Part shown: piece by piece, positions 50,072 through 61,006 of the stretch
Position numbering within the stretch: position 1 is the first letter of the stretch
Layout of the letters: each line of letters starts with the position of its first letter
Origin: Prunus persica
Taxonomy: Eukaryota; Streptophyta; Magnoliopsida; Rosales; Rosaceae
Direction of reading: 5' to 3'
DNA length: 64,000 nucleotides
Assembly (NCBI RefSeq): GCF_000346465.2
Contig: NC_034015.1
Span: 7,953,393-8,017,392, forward strand
Translations under genes and position numbers: made by a program
Notes under the pieces: generated by a model
Told to the model about the DNA's origin: nothing
Database searches by the model: none
The model's input: only the letters and a program-made list of their open reading frames with translations

Positions 50072-50223
50072 GAGCAGGTCCATCGCTGAGGGTTGGCCCA
50101 GGCAAAAGGCAAGAACCAGCCCGAGTCCAGCTCCAGCGCAGAGAAAGAAGCCCGGGCAAGCTGCGGGTCCCACGAGTCCGGGCAGGCCCAAGGGCGAAAT
50201 TCGACTGGGCTCAAGCCCGAGTT

Positions 50224-50272
50224 CAGCTGACGTCACGACGACGTCAGTGCTGACGTCACGACGACGTCAGGG
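50224..50272. repeat. Duplicated TGACGTCA-containing unit in H2
   Basis: GCTGACGTCACGACGACGTC is repeated twice in tandem (about 23-bp step), giving four ACGTC cores. TGACGTCA is the palindromic bZIP site. H1 keeps single GCTGACGTCA copies in its equivalent region (29037 and 29110). Confidence 0.75.
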
Positions 50273-50281
50273 CAGTAAATT

Positions 50282-50336
50282 CAAATTTTTTTACCGTTGG
50301 CGCGTGTAATACATGCGCCAACGGTAAAAAAATTTG
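50282..50336. repeat. 22-bp inverted arms with 11-bp spacer, Myb-side end of H2
   Basis: Arms 50282-50303 and 50315-50336 are exact reverse complements and identical in sequence to the loopless arms of H1 (29059-29102). Conservation of long arms with a different spacer suggests selection on the arm sequence. Confidence 0.9.
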
Positions 50337-50520
50337 ACTGAAGTGCGCCGACGTCACCACCAACGGTTACATGCCACGTGTCGGCACCGGGTGGCTCCGA
50401 TTGGATTTTTTTCAGAAATCCTACGGTTCTCATTTTTTTGGCCAAAAAAATTTAAAAAAAATCCGAAAAAATTCTGAAATTTTTTTTAAAAAAATACCAA
50501 AAATGTATGTATTTTTTCCC

Positions 50521-50528
50521 TATAAATA
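50521..50528 (+). promoter_or_regulatory. TATA box of the H2 Myb-like gene
   Basis: TATAAATA in a CCCTATAAATACC context, about 260 bp before the ATG at 50783. The leader carries several CATACAA/CTCTTCTCC repeats (50570-50730). Confidence 0.6.
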
Positions 50529-50782
50529 CCTAACCATTTTATCTACTTTCAACACCAAATCTTCATACAATTTCTTCTCCATACAATATTTTCTACTCTC
50601 CACTCACATAATTCATTTTCCACACCAAATCTCCATACAAACTCATCTCCTTCCAATATTTTTTACTCTCTACTCATATTTTCCACTTTCCACACCAATT
50701 CCATACAAACTCTTCTCCTTCCAATATTTTTTACTATCCACTCACATTTTTGTACTACTTTCCATTTGTAGAAAATAAACAA

Positions 50783-52019
50783 ATGGCATCTTCTGTTGAA
50801 ATCGGAGGCTCGTGGTCAACCCAGGAAGATATTGCGTTGTGCGAGTCTTGGGTGAACGTTAGTCATGACCCTATCACGGGCAATGAGATGAAGTTCCATC
50901 ATATGTGGAGCAAAATTCATGGAGAATTTTGTCAAAGATCGGGTTCCATTCGGACCGAAATGGCTTTGTCTAGTAGATGGAAAATTCTAAACAAAGAATT
51001 AGGGAAATGGAGAAATGCCTTGACAAAAGCAAAGGAGAACATTCGGAGCGGTGCGAATCTTTCCGATGAGGTAAAATATTTTTAATTGCCATTTTAATCA
51101 ATTTGGGATAACTTTTTTTTATTGCATATTCTATTTCTTTTTTGTTGCACAATGTTTATTTTATTTTTGCATTTCCTAATTGGCTTTATTTATTTACATA
51201 ATCAATTTTAATCTTGCATTTCAAAATAGTTTATAATTTCATGCATAATCTTTATTTTTGTTTTTGCATTTTCAATTTGTCTATATTTATTTACATAATC
51301 AATTTTATTCTTGCATTTCAAAATAGTTTATAATTTATTGCATTGTATATTTTTTTAATGCACTTCCAGTTATTTATTTTGAATAGATCATACAAGCACA
51401 AATGTGGTTCGGTGCCACGGGGCAAGGGAAAAAAAGTTTTGTGCATTTCCAATGTTGGGAAATTGTCAAGGATTGTTCCAGATTCAAAATTATTCCTACC
51501 GCACCCCCGGTTGTGTTGCATGAGACGCCGCTCCACGAATCGCCGTCAACCGATTCGCTATTAGACTCCCTAATGGAAACGGAGTCACCACTCCCACGTC
51601 CGCCGAGGCCTATTGGGAGAAAGGCGGCAAAGGCCAAGAGAGGGGCCACTTCGAACATTGATTGTGTTCAAATATTCGAGCAAATAGCTAAGAACAACTC
51701 TCTAAGATTGGAGAGAGACTTGAGGAGAGATGAAGCGGACAAGGCACGATTGGAAGCCTTTGCAATTGAAAAGCAACATGCAAAAGAAAAAGACGACGAT
51801 GAAAGAGAGATGAAAATCATGGCCATGGATACGAGCCATATGTCTCCTGAAACAAAGGCCTATTGGGAGCATAAACGAAGGGATGTGATGAGAAGAAAAC
51901 TTTTCCATGACGACGGACCTAGCTATACGGATTGGCTAAATGATGAAAACCATTATATTATATTGTTGTATTTTTTTATAATTGTTGTATTTTTTTTAAA
52001 TTGTTGTATTATCCTTTAA
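50783..52019 (+). CDS. Harbinger Myb-like/NAM-associated accessory protein, intact
   Basis: This would be the DNA-binding partner of the Harbinger transposase. Exon 1 is 50783-51070 (MASSVEIGGSWSTQEDIALC, trihelix/Myb-like). The intron has GT at 51071 and AG at 51385-51386. Exon 2 is 51387-52019. The joined protein is about 306 residues. It has a Myb-like region (residues about 8-85), an MWFGATGQGKKSF block, an acidic/Ser-rich linker, a basic RKAAKAKR stretch that may be a nuclear signal, a coiled coil, and the conserved MAMDTSHMSPETK/TDWLNDENH end. Compared with H1 it has extra hydrophobic residues at the C-terminus, and it has no premature stop. In host databases such genes are often mislabelled as glutathione S-transferase T3-like. 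Confidence 0.88.
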
Positions 52020-52275
52020 TTTGTCGTATTGTTTCTTTTTTATTCAATCAAAAAAGCATTCTATAATTGGACTACTTATTAAAAACATTTGAGCATTCCT
52101 CACAAAGATTAATTAAAAACAAACCTTCATTTATTGCAAACAACACACAAAACAAACCATACATAAAAGCATAATAATAAAAAAGACCTCGCAATAATTC
52201 CACAAAACACAACACACAAAAACAAAGCATAATTAAAAACAAAGCATAAGTCCAAACAAAGCACAAATCTAGCCT

Positions 52276-53635
52276 TCATCCATTGTGATTGCCTTTCATC
52301 TGCCACAAGTGCTCGATCAAGTCAACTTGACGTCTTTCGTGAACATATGAAGATTGCATTTCTTGATAACGATCAATCATGGGGTTGTTGAATCGACCAT
52401 CCTGAAGTAACGGTTCGGGCTCCAATGGTAGTCCATTTGGTCTTATCGGCCTTTCATATATTCTTGTCAACGTCGTGTTCATAGGATCGGGTTCAAACAC
52501 CTCTGGAGCATCGTAGTCATACTCATCCTCCACAATCATGTTGTGGAGGATGATGCAAGTCATCATAATACTCCTCAGCACCTCCTCGTCTAGCATCCGA
52601 GCAGCACCCCTGATAATTGTCCAACGAGCTTGCAAGATACCGAAACACCTTTCCACGTCTTTCCTGTAACCTTCTTGAAAGGAAGCAAAGCTTCTTTCCT
52701 TCTCGGATTGGGGATTCGGAATTGTTTTCACGAATGTCGTCCACCTAGGATAAATTCCGTCGGCAAGGTAGTAGGCACCAGAGTATACGGTATTGTTGAT
52801 TTGGTATGTGACCTGAGAGGAATGACCTCGCAATACCTCATCGAACACCGGGGATTGACCAAGGACATTGAGGTCATTCTGAGATCCGGCAACCCCAAAA
52901 AAGGCATGCCAAACCCAAGTGTCGAATGAAGCTACGGCCTCCAAAATGATACTTTTTTGGCCCTTCCGATTCCCATACTCTCCTTGCCATGCAGTAGGAC
53001 AATTCTTCCACTGCCAATGCATGCAATCGATGCTTCCGATCATTCCTGGGAAACCTCGAGCCTCGCCTTTTTGTAGAAGCCTTTGCAGGTTCCTCGGAGT
53101 GGGTTTGCGAAGGTACTCCCTCGTGTACAAATTTTCCACTGCATCAGAATCTCACCAAGCACTCTAGGATAGTAGATTTTCCCATCCTTGCAATCTCATC
53201 CACCTGCTCTGCAGATGCCCCATAAGCAAGCATCCGCAAAGCAGCTGTAAGTTTTTGCTCCGGGATAAGACCCAAAACTCCAACAGCATCATGCTTTTGA
53301 ATGAAGTATGTGTCGTAATTACAAATATCATGCATGATTTTTTGGAACAAATGTGGCTGCATTCTATATCTCTCTCGAAACTTATGAGCAGGATATAACG
53401 AATTTGGGATAAAGTAATCCTCCAAAAGATTCTTACCCCGAAACTCTCTGCGTCTGTCCACATTCGGGGCACGACGACGATGGTGTTGGCTTGATTGATT
53501 CATCATACACACCGCCGCTACTTCAAGCATTTCTTCCTCTTCTTCATCGGCGTCCCGATCTTCTTCCTCACGTCTACGCCGGATTTCTTCCCATTCTTTC
53601 TGTTGCCTCTCCAACACCCTCCTGAAGTTTGACAT
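52276..53635 (-). pseudogene. PIF/Harbinger transposase of H2, one 2-bp deletion
   Basis: The frame opens at 53635 (MSNFRRVLERQQKEW) with an acidic N-terminus and the HTH region (GASAEQVDEIARMGKST), but ends at a TGA near 53144-53147, just after CLVRF. Downstream the frame is open again from about 53139 to 52276 with GSIDCMHWQW, LADGIYP, DVERCFG and MTCIILHNMIVEDE, so all three catalytic residues survive. Alignment with H1 (AGATTTTGTCATGC versus AGATTCTGATGC) shows two missing bases, and this is the only break. The protein as encoded stops before the nuclease core. Confidence 0.92.
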
Positions 53636-53721
53636 TGAGAGTATAATGGGAAATTGTAAAATCTGAGAAATGAAGGAATATGTCAGAGATGGTGTGAGAG
53701 GAGTGGTGTTGATGGTGTAGT

Positions 53722-53731
53722 TATATAGAGG
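53722..53731 (-). promoter_or_regulatory. TATA box of the H2 transposase gene
   Basis: The minus strand reads CTCTATATAAC, about 90 bp upstream of the start at 53635, the same spacing as in H1. Confidence 0.55.
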
Positions 53732-53750
53732 GATTCAGAAGATAGAGATG

Positions 53751-54036
53751 ACACGTGGCACAATTTTAGAGGGTGAAAATCTTACCTGAAATCTGAGATC
53801 ACTATTTGTAAAAAAATATCTGAAAATCTTATCAGACATGGGACACGTGGCACAATTTTAGAGGGTGAAAATCTTATCTGAAATATGAGATTATAATTTT
53901 TAAAAAATATCTGAAAATCTTATCTGACATGGGACACGCGGCACAATTTTAGGCGGTGAAAATTTTATCGGAAATCTGAGATTATAATTTTTATTAATGA
54001 ATATCCGAAAATTTTATCTGGAATAAGACACGTGGC
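53751..54036. repeat. Three ~92-bp tandem repeats upstream of the H2 transposase
   Basis: ACACG(T/C)GGCAC restarts at 53751, 53843 and 53934, with a partial start at 54028. Each unit holds CACAATTTTAG and GTGAAAAT(C/T)TTA. The CACGTGG core is a G box. H1 carries a different tandem array in this place, so the promoter arrays evolve fast. Confidence 0.88.
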
Positions 54037-54197
54037 AACCGAGATTCACATCCGAAAATCTTATCTGAAAATTTAATTACAAAAGATTATCAAAATTAAT
54101 GATTTAAAGTATAAAAATAATAGGAAATAAAGTACAATAAATAGTAATTGCCCTAGACTTTGCCCTTGTGGGTGGAACCACAAATGACAAGGCTGAT

Positions 54198-54215
54198 ACT
54201 ATTCACGTGAATAGT
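54198..54215. repeat. 18-bp palindrome, transposase-side subterminus of H2
   Basis: ACTATTCACGTGAATAGT, identical to the copies at 2919 and 25254, 55 bp inside the right terminus. Confidence 0.9.
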
Positions 54216-54335
54216 GTCAGCCCTTGCTTGCCCTTGCCTTAGACTTTGCCCTAAGGGGTGGAGTTGCTCTTAAAGTCGGAGCATGCGTCAAAGTTTTAAG
54301 TTTATTTCAAATCAAAATCTAAAACCACCTACGGA

Positions 54336-54396
54336 GCCAACGGTGCACTGAGTCGACTCAGCGGTCACCTCCACACAATGACCGATCCAACGGTAA
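54336..54396 (+). promoter_or_regulatory. Two MSA-like AACGG elements around the AUG1 start
   Basis: GCCAACGGTGC (54336-54346) lies 32 bp before the ATG and TCCAACGGTAA (54386-54396) lies within the first codons. The mitosis-specific activator consensus is YCYAACGGYYA. The second site matches 10 of 11 positions, the first about 8. R1R2R3-Myb control would suit a spindle gene, but the downstream site may be chance coding sequence. Confidence 0.4.
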
Positions 54397-55696
54397 ACGA
54401 AACGACGTCGAAGAGCGGCGGCGGCGGCGGGTCTGACGCATCTCGAATCGGAGAGGTAAAGCAATGGCTGACTCAAGAGTTCTCCCAAGCCGGAAAAGAA
54501 GTGCCCGATTTCGAATACACCCCTCGATCGGTGGCATATTTACACAACCTTGCCACTCTCTCCCAAGCCCAAACTCAAGCTTCCAAGATCCTCGCCACTG
54601 ATTTCCGCCTCAAAGCCTCCGAATACCGAGCCCAAGGTCTCCCCTTTTAACCCAACGCAAAAAATCTCTTGTTCAAGTTCTCTTTGTATCTCCATATGTG
54701 TTGTTTATGTTGTATATTTTGTATATATCTTCTCTTTTTTCAAACAAAATTTTGATTTTTTCTTTGTGGGTATTAGCTGCGAGGATCGGAGAGATATTGG
54801 AGAGTGTTGGTTTGGCACAAGAGGGTTTGGCTTCGAACGTGGTGTCTTCAGCTCAGGTCTTAGCGAATGTAGCCAATTTGTTGAATATAAGAGACACTGA
54901 GCTAAGCAGGTGCGTTTTGAATTCTGGGTTTTAAGTTTTACTTTGAATACTGACTCATTGAGCTCACACTGTGATAAGAAATGTGGATTTTACATTGTTA
55001 TTTGAATACTGAGATGACACAAGAAATGTGGGTTTTACATTGTTGTTTGAATACTGGACTGAGATACGAAATTTGGGTTTTGTTTTGTATTTTGAATGCT
55101 GATCTGACATAAGAGATTTGGGTTTTACATTGTTGTTTGAATACTGGACTGACATAAGAAATCTGGGTTTTAGTTTTCTTGTGGCGATGGGGGATATATC
55201 CTTGAGGAAGACGGGTGTGGAGGAGAAAAGAGCTAAAGCGCAAAAAGAGTCCAATATACTTCTTGATTATACTCGAAAGGCGATTTCCAGGTTAACTTAT
55301 TTGAAAAGGTAAGATCTTGTTGGATATGTTGCAAGAATTGTAAAAGTTAGGGTATGAATTTGTTGAATGTGTTGAGTCTTCAAACTTATGCAGAACACTT
55401 GCCCAACTAGAAGATGATGCAGGTCAATGCGAGGCACACATTGAGCATTGGAAGAACAACTTGGCGCTGATGCTTGGTAAGGAGAAACAATACAACCAAG
55501 AAACTGTCCGCTTTAAGGTATTTATTTTCTTTTCTTGCTTTTGTCAGTCCAATTCCTCTTTCCTCCTGTTTAAATGTGTGGGTGGATTTCTTGAACATCA
55601 GTATCTATGAGTAATTGTATAGACCAAATTGCATTACCTGTTATATATCTAAAATGAAGCTCTATACTTTAGGACCATTTTGCAGATGTGGTTTAA

Positions 55697-55736
<40 letters not shown>

Positions 55737-56741
55737 CTGAATGCCCCCCACCACCATTTGTATTGTTCATGAGGTGAGAGAATATGATTGGGAGTTGGAC
55801 AAAGAAAAGTATTTCAATGGTGCATAGATTGTGATACGTATTCCAAGATCTTATAAAATTACCAACTGTGTAATTGTGGAAATAAATTTTGATTAAGCTC
55901 AAGTTGCATAAAGTTGGATAATGGTTGGTTTCTGAATGCAAGCCCATGTCCAACAATGCTGGAACACAGGAATAATCAGGGTATTGAAATAATGGGCATC
56001 TGCATTGCCTTGATCATAAAGAAAGATGGGGGGTTTTTTAATTTTAATTTAATTGTTTTTTATGAATGGTGATGATTGATAAGAAATTTGGGATTTTAAC
56101 CTGCCGCAGCTTAGCAAGGCATTCTAACCCTTGGATGATTGCCTTAGTTTGAGGAAGGATATCACACTATAGGTAGAATGTGGCAAGAAATCCATGATTT
56201 TGTGTCCTGTATAAGGAAAAGAGCAAATTTTTTGCTCGGTGGATTGTATCAAATGAGTGATAATTGTTCATCAGTCTCTTTTGGCTAGTTTATTGAAATT
56301 CCGTACTGAAGTCGCAGGAATGTATTTTATCAGCCATATTGTTTGGTTATGCTGAGCCTACATTTCTGTGTTTAATTTGACAAAGAGTTGTTGTGTAAAC
56401 TTGTTGGACAGGACACCCTTAACCGTGTGGGTTACACCCCAGATATTAGCCATGGGGTCTTGGTTGGATTGGCTGAGGAACGAAAGGAATTAGAGAAGAA
56501 GACAAAGCCAGTCCTTGATACTTTGAGAAGCTACCAAGATTTACCTCCGGTACTTTCCTATTTTGGTTAATTGATCACAGTTTGTATAGGTCCTACAAAT
56601 ATTGTTAGGTTTATCGGATATGTACGTGTGCAGGATAAAGCTTTGGCTGCTTTAGCAATCGAGGACAAGAAAAGGCAATATGCTGCTGCGGAAAAGTATT
56701 TCGAAGATGTACTGCATACAGCTCTTTCCACTTCAAAGTAA
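54378..56741 (+). CDS. AUG1: Augmin complex subunit 1, 298 aa
   Basis: This is a subunit of the plant augmin (HAUS1-like) complex, which recruits gamma-tubulin to existing microtubules in the spindle, phragmoplast and cortex. Exons are 54378-54636, 54777-54909, 55174-55308, 55394-55517, 56412-56549 and 56634-56741, with GT-AG junctions and consistent phases. Landmarks in order: a low-complexity Gly-rich N-terminus, GKEVPDFEYTPRSVAYLHNL, ASKILATDFRLKASEYRAQ, VLANVANLLNIRDTELS, FLVAMGDISLRKTGVEEKRA, YTRKAISRLTYLKR, LNRVGYTPDISHG, VLDTLRSYQDLPPDKALAAL and IEDKKRQYAAAEKYFEDVL. The long helical, heptad-rich protein matches the Arabidopsis homologue (about 299 residues) throughout. The ATG is the first in frame, and the leader is at most 108 nt of non-transposon DNA because H2 ends at 54269. 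It is convergent with FIS1. Confidence 0.95.
54974..55173 (+). repeat. 45-bp minisatellite running into the AUG1 intron 2 acceptor
   Basis: Units start ATAAGAAAT or a close variant at 54974, 55019, 55064, 55109 and 55154, an exact 45-bp period. The final partial unit ends TGGGTTTTAG at 55173, which is the splice acceptor of exon 3. The earlier units read TGG(A/G)TTTTAC or TGGGTTTTGT at the same place. Confidence 0.93.
55699..55735. repeat. (AC)n microsatellite in AUG1 intron 4
   Basis: About 18 AC units, a likely polymorphic marker. Confidence 0.95.
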
Positions 56742-58389
56742 TGCACCAGTAGACTTATTGTTGTATGATTGCGTCTGTATAAATATATATAGTTTTGTTT
56801 TATTTGACAACTGGTAAACTGGTCAATGTTTCTTTGTTGATCCGATGATTGTTGCACAAGTTGTGGTCACATTATTTTTGCTACTTTTGTTTTTGATCGG
56901 TTAACAATGAAATTTTTATTTAGATAGCGTTAAATTTGAAGGAAAACTTTCTTGTATATAGTTTTATTAATATGCTCTCAAAAGTAAGAACCTTGAAGTT
57001 TCTTGTATCCTGGTGGCGAGAGCCCTGCCGTTGTGGTTTTATTAATAGAGTTTTCTTAATAAAAATACGGAAATTTTGATTTACTTTACAATGACCCTTG
57101 TGATGTTTTCTGGTGGCAAGAGTCCTGCTTTCTCTTTCTGTGGAGGGAAATCTGTTACCTTCAATCCTTTAGGTGGACAATCATTTCTACACCTTTTATT
57201 ATTTGAAGTTTAAGCTTCATCAAAATCCTGTTAAGCCAATGGTATACCCAATGAAAAAGAGCCTTGACCAGATGTCTCAATTCGAGCCCAATGGCACATT
57301 GGTAGTATGTGTAAAAACCTGTTAATTACACTTGCATTCAAGTTGTTGCTCTTCGCATGAATTGATCAGGCCCGCCTATTGTGTGAGCATTGAAGCTCCT
57401 CGTATTAATGGTGTGCTGGTTGATCTTGTAGGACTAGGGCTGTTTGTATAAAAGCTAGGACCTCTCGGACGTTTCTTTTTATTTTTTATGATAGTATCGT
57501 TGGCCCATTAGAAATAAATAGAAATAAGATGAATTAAAGGGAGAAATGTAATGAAACGAACCCCTTATACCATTAATCCAATGAAGTCCTTTGCCATGCG
57601 ATTTTTCCTTAGCATCATTAAGGGAGAAATGTTGGAGATACTTGGTTTTAACAGAGACCAACTAATTATTGGGATGGGTTAAAATTTTCCAACCTAATTT
57701 AGCTCGAGTAAAATGGTTAAAATCTAGTTGCTTGTGGATACCTAATCACCTAAACTGTTTTAGGCCCCTTTCAACCCACATGAACTTGGGTTGGACACAA
57801 ACCAAGCCAAAGATATGATTAAGTATAGTGGCAATATGTGAACTAATAAGAGAAAGTGTACTTTCCATATCCAGCAAATTCTTTCCAGTTAATAATGTTT
57901 CGGATGCCCGAAACAACCAACCAAAAAAAAAAAAGACATTGGGTTTCTGTGGAATTTGTTGAAGAGTATTGAGACTTCCTTTTAAAAGCAACAAGGCAAC
58001 ATATACAACATAACATAAAATCACATAGAATGAGACTTCCTTTTAACAGTAGCAACAAGGCAACATATACAACATAACATAAAATCACAATTTTTCCATA
58101 CATATTTGCAAGGTACATATGCCAAAATAATGGCAGAATATTTGTAAGCTAAGCATTATCAACTGATTAACAACATAATATGAGGGAAAAACCTATTCAT
58201 TTGCACAAAAAATATCAAATTTAAAAACTCTTTTTTTTTTTTTTTTTTTTTCAGAAAAGAAAGTAGTCAAGCTGCAGAATTTGTTTTGAGCTATTCTCAG
58301 TCTGATTATTCGGAACCTTCTTTTTTCAGGGGAAAATTGAAACTTGTAAGTAATAGCCAGTCATTATGAACATTGTTGGCTTGTGCTCA
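56742..58389. other. AUG1-FIS1 convergent intergenic region
   Basis: It contains the 3' UTRs of both genes. No further gene is recognised. A 61-bp tandem duplication lies at 57971-58088, and a long T run ends near 58252. Confidence 0.5.
57971..58088. repeat. Two-copy 61-bp tandem duplication
   Basis: GAGACTTCCTTTTAA starts at 57971 and 58032. Both copies continue through AGCAACAAGGCAACATATAC and AACATAACATAAAATCAC with only a few differences. Confidence 0.9.
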
Positions 58390-60928
58390 TCACCTGCGAA
58401 CCAACGCTGCTACAATCCCAGCTGCTATAAGCCCAACAGCACTAGCAGTAATGCCTATTCCAATTAAGCCATCTGCATTCCAAGCAATGTGTTCACAATT
58501 CCTTGATTTTAGTGCTACAGTGCAGGCAAAAGCAGAAGAAAAAGAAAACTACTAATACCTTTAGCAATTCGATCCTCAACAGTCTTCTTAAGGGTCAGAG
58601 CCTGTCTCCAATCAGGAGCAATCTGCAAATCAAAGAAAAAAGGTTAAAAAAATAATTTTAAAACAATATTAGGACAAATCATTGGTAGGAATTGTAGAAA
58701 TTAAAATAGCAACAGGCTGAAGGCAACTCATTTGTATAGTGAAGAGGAGGATAGATAGTAGTCTAGTCTGCAATACTACAATAGATGAGCAGCTAAAGGT
58801 TAAGTCCACACAGATATTATAGTTACAGTACAGAATTAGATAATTAACTATAAGTAAATTTCACCATGCTGAAAAGCAGCTAATACAATATATGCACAAG
58901 CACACAGCACGCAATCAAAATTTTAGAAAAGGATGACACATTTTAAACTTACCACCTATATAGCAGAGTCAAGTGTTGTTGAACATTTAAATGACAGATC
59001 CTATGAAAACAAATGGTATTATTCGGGGCAGGTTTTCACTGAATGATGGTCAGCCAACCATATGCTAAATGTAGGAGACACATGAACATGTCACAGAAAA
59101 GAGAGATGAATGCCGCCAAAGGGTGCTGGAAAATTAGGTGCAAATGAAACGAAAAATAAGAACAAACCTCTAAGCATTGCTCCACAAGATGCCGACTATT
59201 TGAATATTCAGCAGTTCTGTAGTATCCAACAGCCAGAAGGTAAAGTTTCTCTCTCTGATGCAAAGGGGAGCTAGTGTTGGCCAATGAAGCTGTACAAAAT
59301 CATATTCTTCAGTATTTTTAAATGAACAATTTTAGGTTATAGATACCACTAGAGAATGCAAACCTACACTGCCAGTATCTAATATTGGAAACTCAAGCAT
59401 TAGCGACAAGCTAGAACAAGTTCTTCAGTTAAAAGCAAAACAAGAAACAATCACAATACAAGAGAAAATGTATTTAGTAATTTAACTTTTTTAATATGGA
59501 AAAGACTAACCAATTAAACATAAGATTGATGACCTTTTTTTTTTTTTTTGCGAAAGTAATCATTACTAGAAATCCAGAAGGGCTAAGTGTCTTGTAATTT
59601 ATAAATTTTCTTGTGGCATGGAGGGCCTAGTTCCAAATTCTTATGAAAGAATGAAGTAGAAAATGATACTCTAATGAATTTCTGGGGAGAATAATTTTGT
59701 TGGTGAGAATCAGGAAAAAAAGATGGCATGCATTATGAAAGTGTACAAACACCATCACTACTGTTGTACAGAGGAGCAATAGGGTGAAAAGAGGGAAGAT
59801 TCATGGCAGTGTGAGCCCTCATAATAGTCTTTCCTATTCCTGCAGTGTCTTATAACCCATACAAAGGAGCAACAGAAATGATTGTTCCATTAACTTAGAG
59901 TTGATTGAATGTCTTTGGGCACACAAATTCTAAAAAGGCTGTCAAACCATTGCAAAATATAAAGAATCAGTGCCGGCTGATTTGATAATGTTATATTAAA
60001 ATAAACAAGAAAATAAAAATAACAACATTATGTTATGTTTATTTTCTTGTTTGTTTTAATATTAGAAGACAGAGAAAAGGAGAAATAGAAGAAAAACTAG
60101 AGATGTGAGATTTTATAAATTCAGCCTCCTTTCTCCTTGATATCTCTCTTCTCCTTTTCAGCTCCCTCTCCCCTCTCTTTCTTTAATAAAAATAAATAAA
60201 AACAAAAGTGCTACCAAATTGGCCTACATTTTACACAGAATTTTTTTGTATAACTAAAACCATGACGAGCAATTAGAGAAGATTAATTAAATTTAAAACT
60301 CATAATTAAAGAAATCATGAATAACCCAAGAAAATAATCAGGAATTCTATGATTGAAAAAGACATGTACAGAATCAAAATCAAGACGCTAGGGAAATGTA
60401 AAAAGAAGTGTAACGAATTGACAACACCAATGGTTCAATATGCTTATGCTACCTGACATATAAAAACACTTGCAGCATTGAATGTTTAGAAATATTAATA
60501 AGAATAATGATAATACCTTCAAGCATGGCAATTCCACGCTGCACATCTTCTGGTTGCTTTGAGTGGACAAGTGCCCACGATAACCTCATTATGCTTTCGC
60601 TCTTCAGCTCATCTGAGTCACCCTTGTTGGCCTCTGCAACTTCTTTCTCGCACCCCTGACCCACAATTCACAAACACTCAAGTGTCTTTAATTCAAGCAA
60701 ACAAAAACCAAACCAAATTGGATTGGCGGAACAAAGAGGAACCCAGATCTCTGTTTCGTTTTTCCTTCAGGGTTCTTCATTTTCTCGGGAAACAAACAGA
60801 AAATGAGCATTGGGGGGTTTGTAGTGTGCACTTACGTGGATGACGTCGCGGTCGCACCAGGGGATCGAATCTCCGCCGCCGAAAAGGTTAGCGATGGAGT
60901 CAAAAAATTTGTCAAACATCTGTTCCAT
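58390..60928 (-). CDS. FIS1: Mitochondrial fission 1 protein, 166 aa
   Basis: A tail-anchored outer-membrane protein of mitochondria and peroxisomes that promotes organelle fission with dynamin-related proteins. Exons are 60836-60928, 60517-60655, 59168-59289, 58559-58622 and 58390-58472, with GT-AG junctions and consistent phases. The protein starts MEQMFDKFFDSIANLF, then IPWCDRDVI, GCEKEVAEA, the TPR-like core IMRLSWALVHSKQPEDVQRG and REKLYLLAVGYYR, then WRQALTLKKTVEDRIAKDG. It ends in a membrane anchor, GLIGIGITASAVGLIAAGIV, followed by a short basic tail ALVRR. The start at 60928 is preferred over an in-frame ATG at 60964 because the TATA box at 60999-61006 puts transcription near 60970. 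Length fits the family (about 170). Confidence 0.95.
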
Positions 60929-60998
60929 TTTGTGATTGCGGATGATGAAATGATTGAGTCTCAATTCTCAGGGGGGATTCTCTTGGGATTGGATTTGG

Positions 60999-61006
60999 TA
61001 TTTATA
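60999..61006 (-). promoter_or_regulatory. FIS1: TATA box of FIS1
   Basis: The minus strand reads TATAAATA in CCTATAAATACC, 71 bp before the chosen start codon. It is a strong match at a normal distance. Confidence 0.65.

Larger units (their letters stand above)
50072..54269 (-). mobile_element. Full-length PIF/Harbinger transposon H2 (4.2 kb)
   Basis: The left end GAGCAGGTCCATCGC and the right end (reverse complement GAGCAACTCCACCCC) are short inverted repeats. The TTA duplication is at 50069-50071 and 54270-54272. The Myb-like gene reads right from the left end; the transposase reads left from the right end. This is the H1 layout in reverse orientation. The right terminus lies 108 bp before the AUG1 start codon. 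Confidence 0.94.

Noticed and set aside
54964..55254. Antisense open frames over AUG1 exon 3 with repeated peptides
   Set aside because: The repeats come from the 45-bp intronic minisatellite read backwards. No promoter or family match.
60929..60964. Earlier in-frame ATG for FIS1 (MRLNHFIIRNHK extension)
   Set aside because: It lies about 5 nt from the predicted transcription start and adds residues absent from the family.
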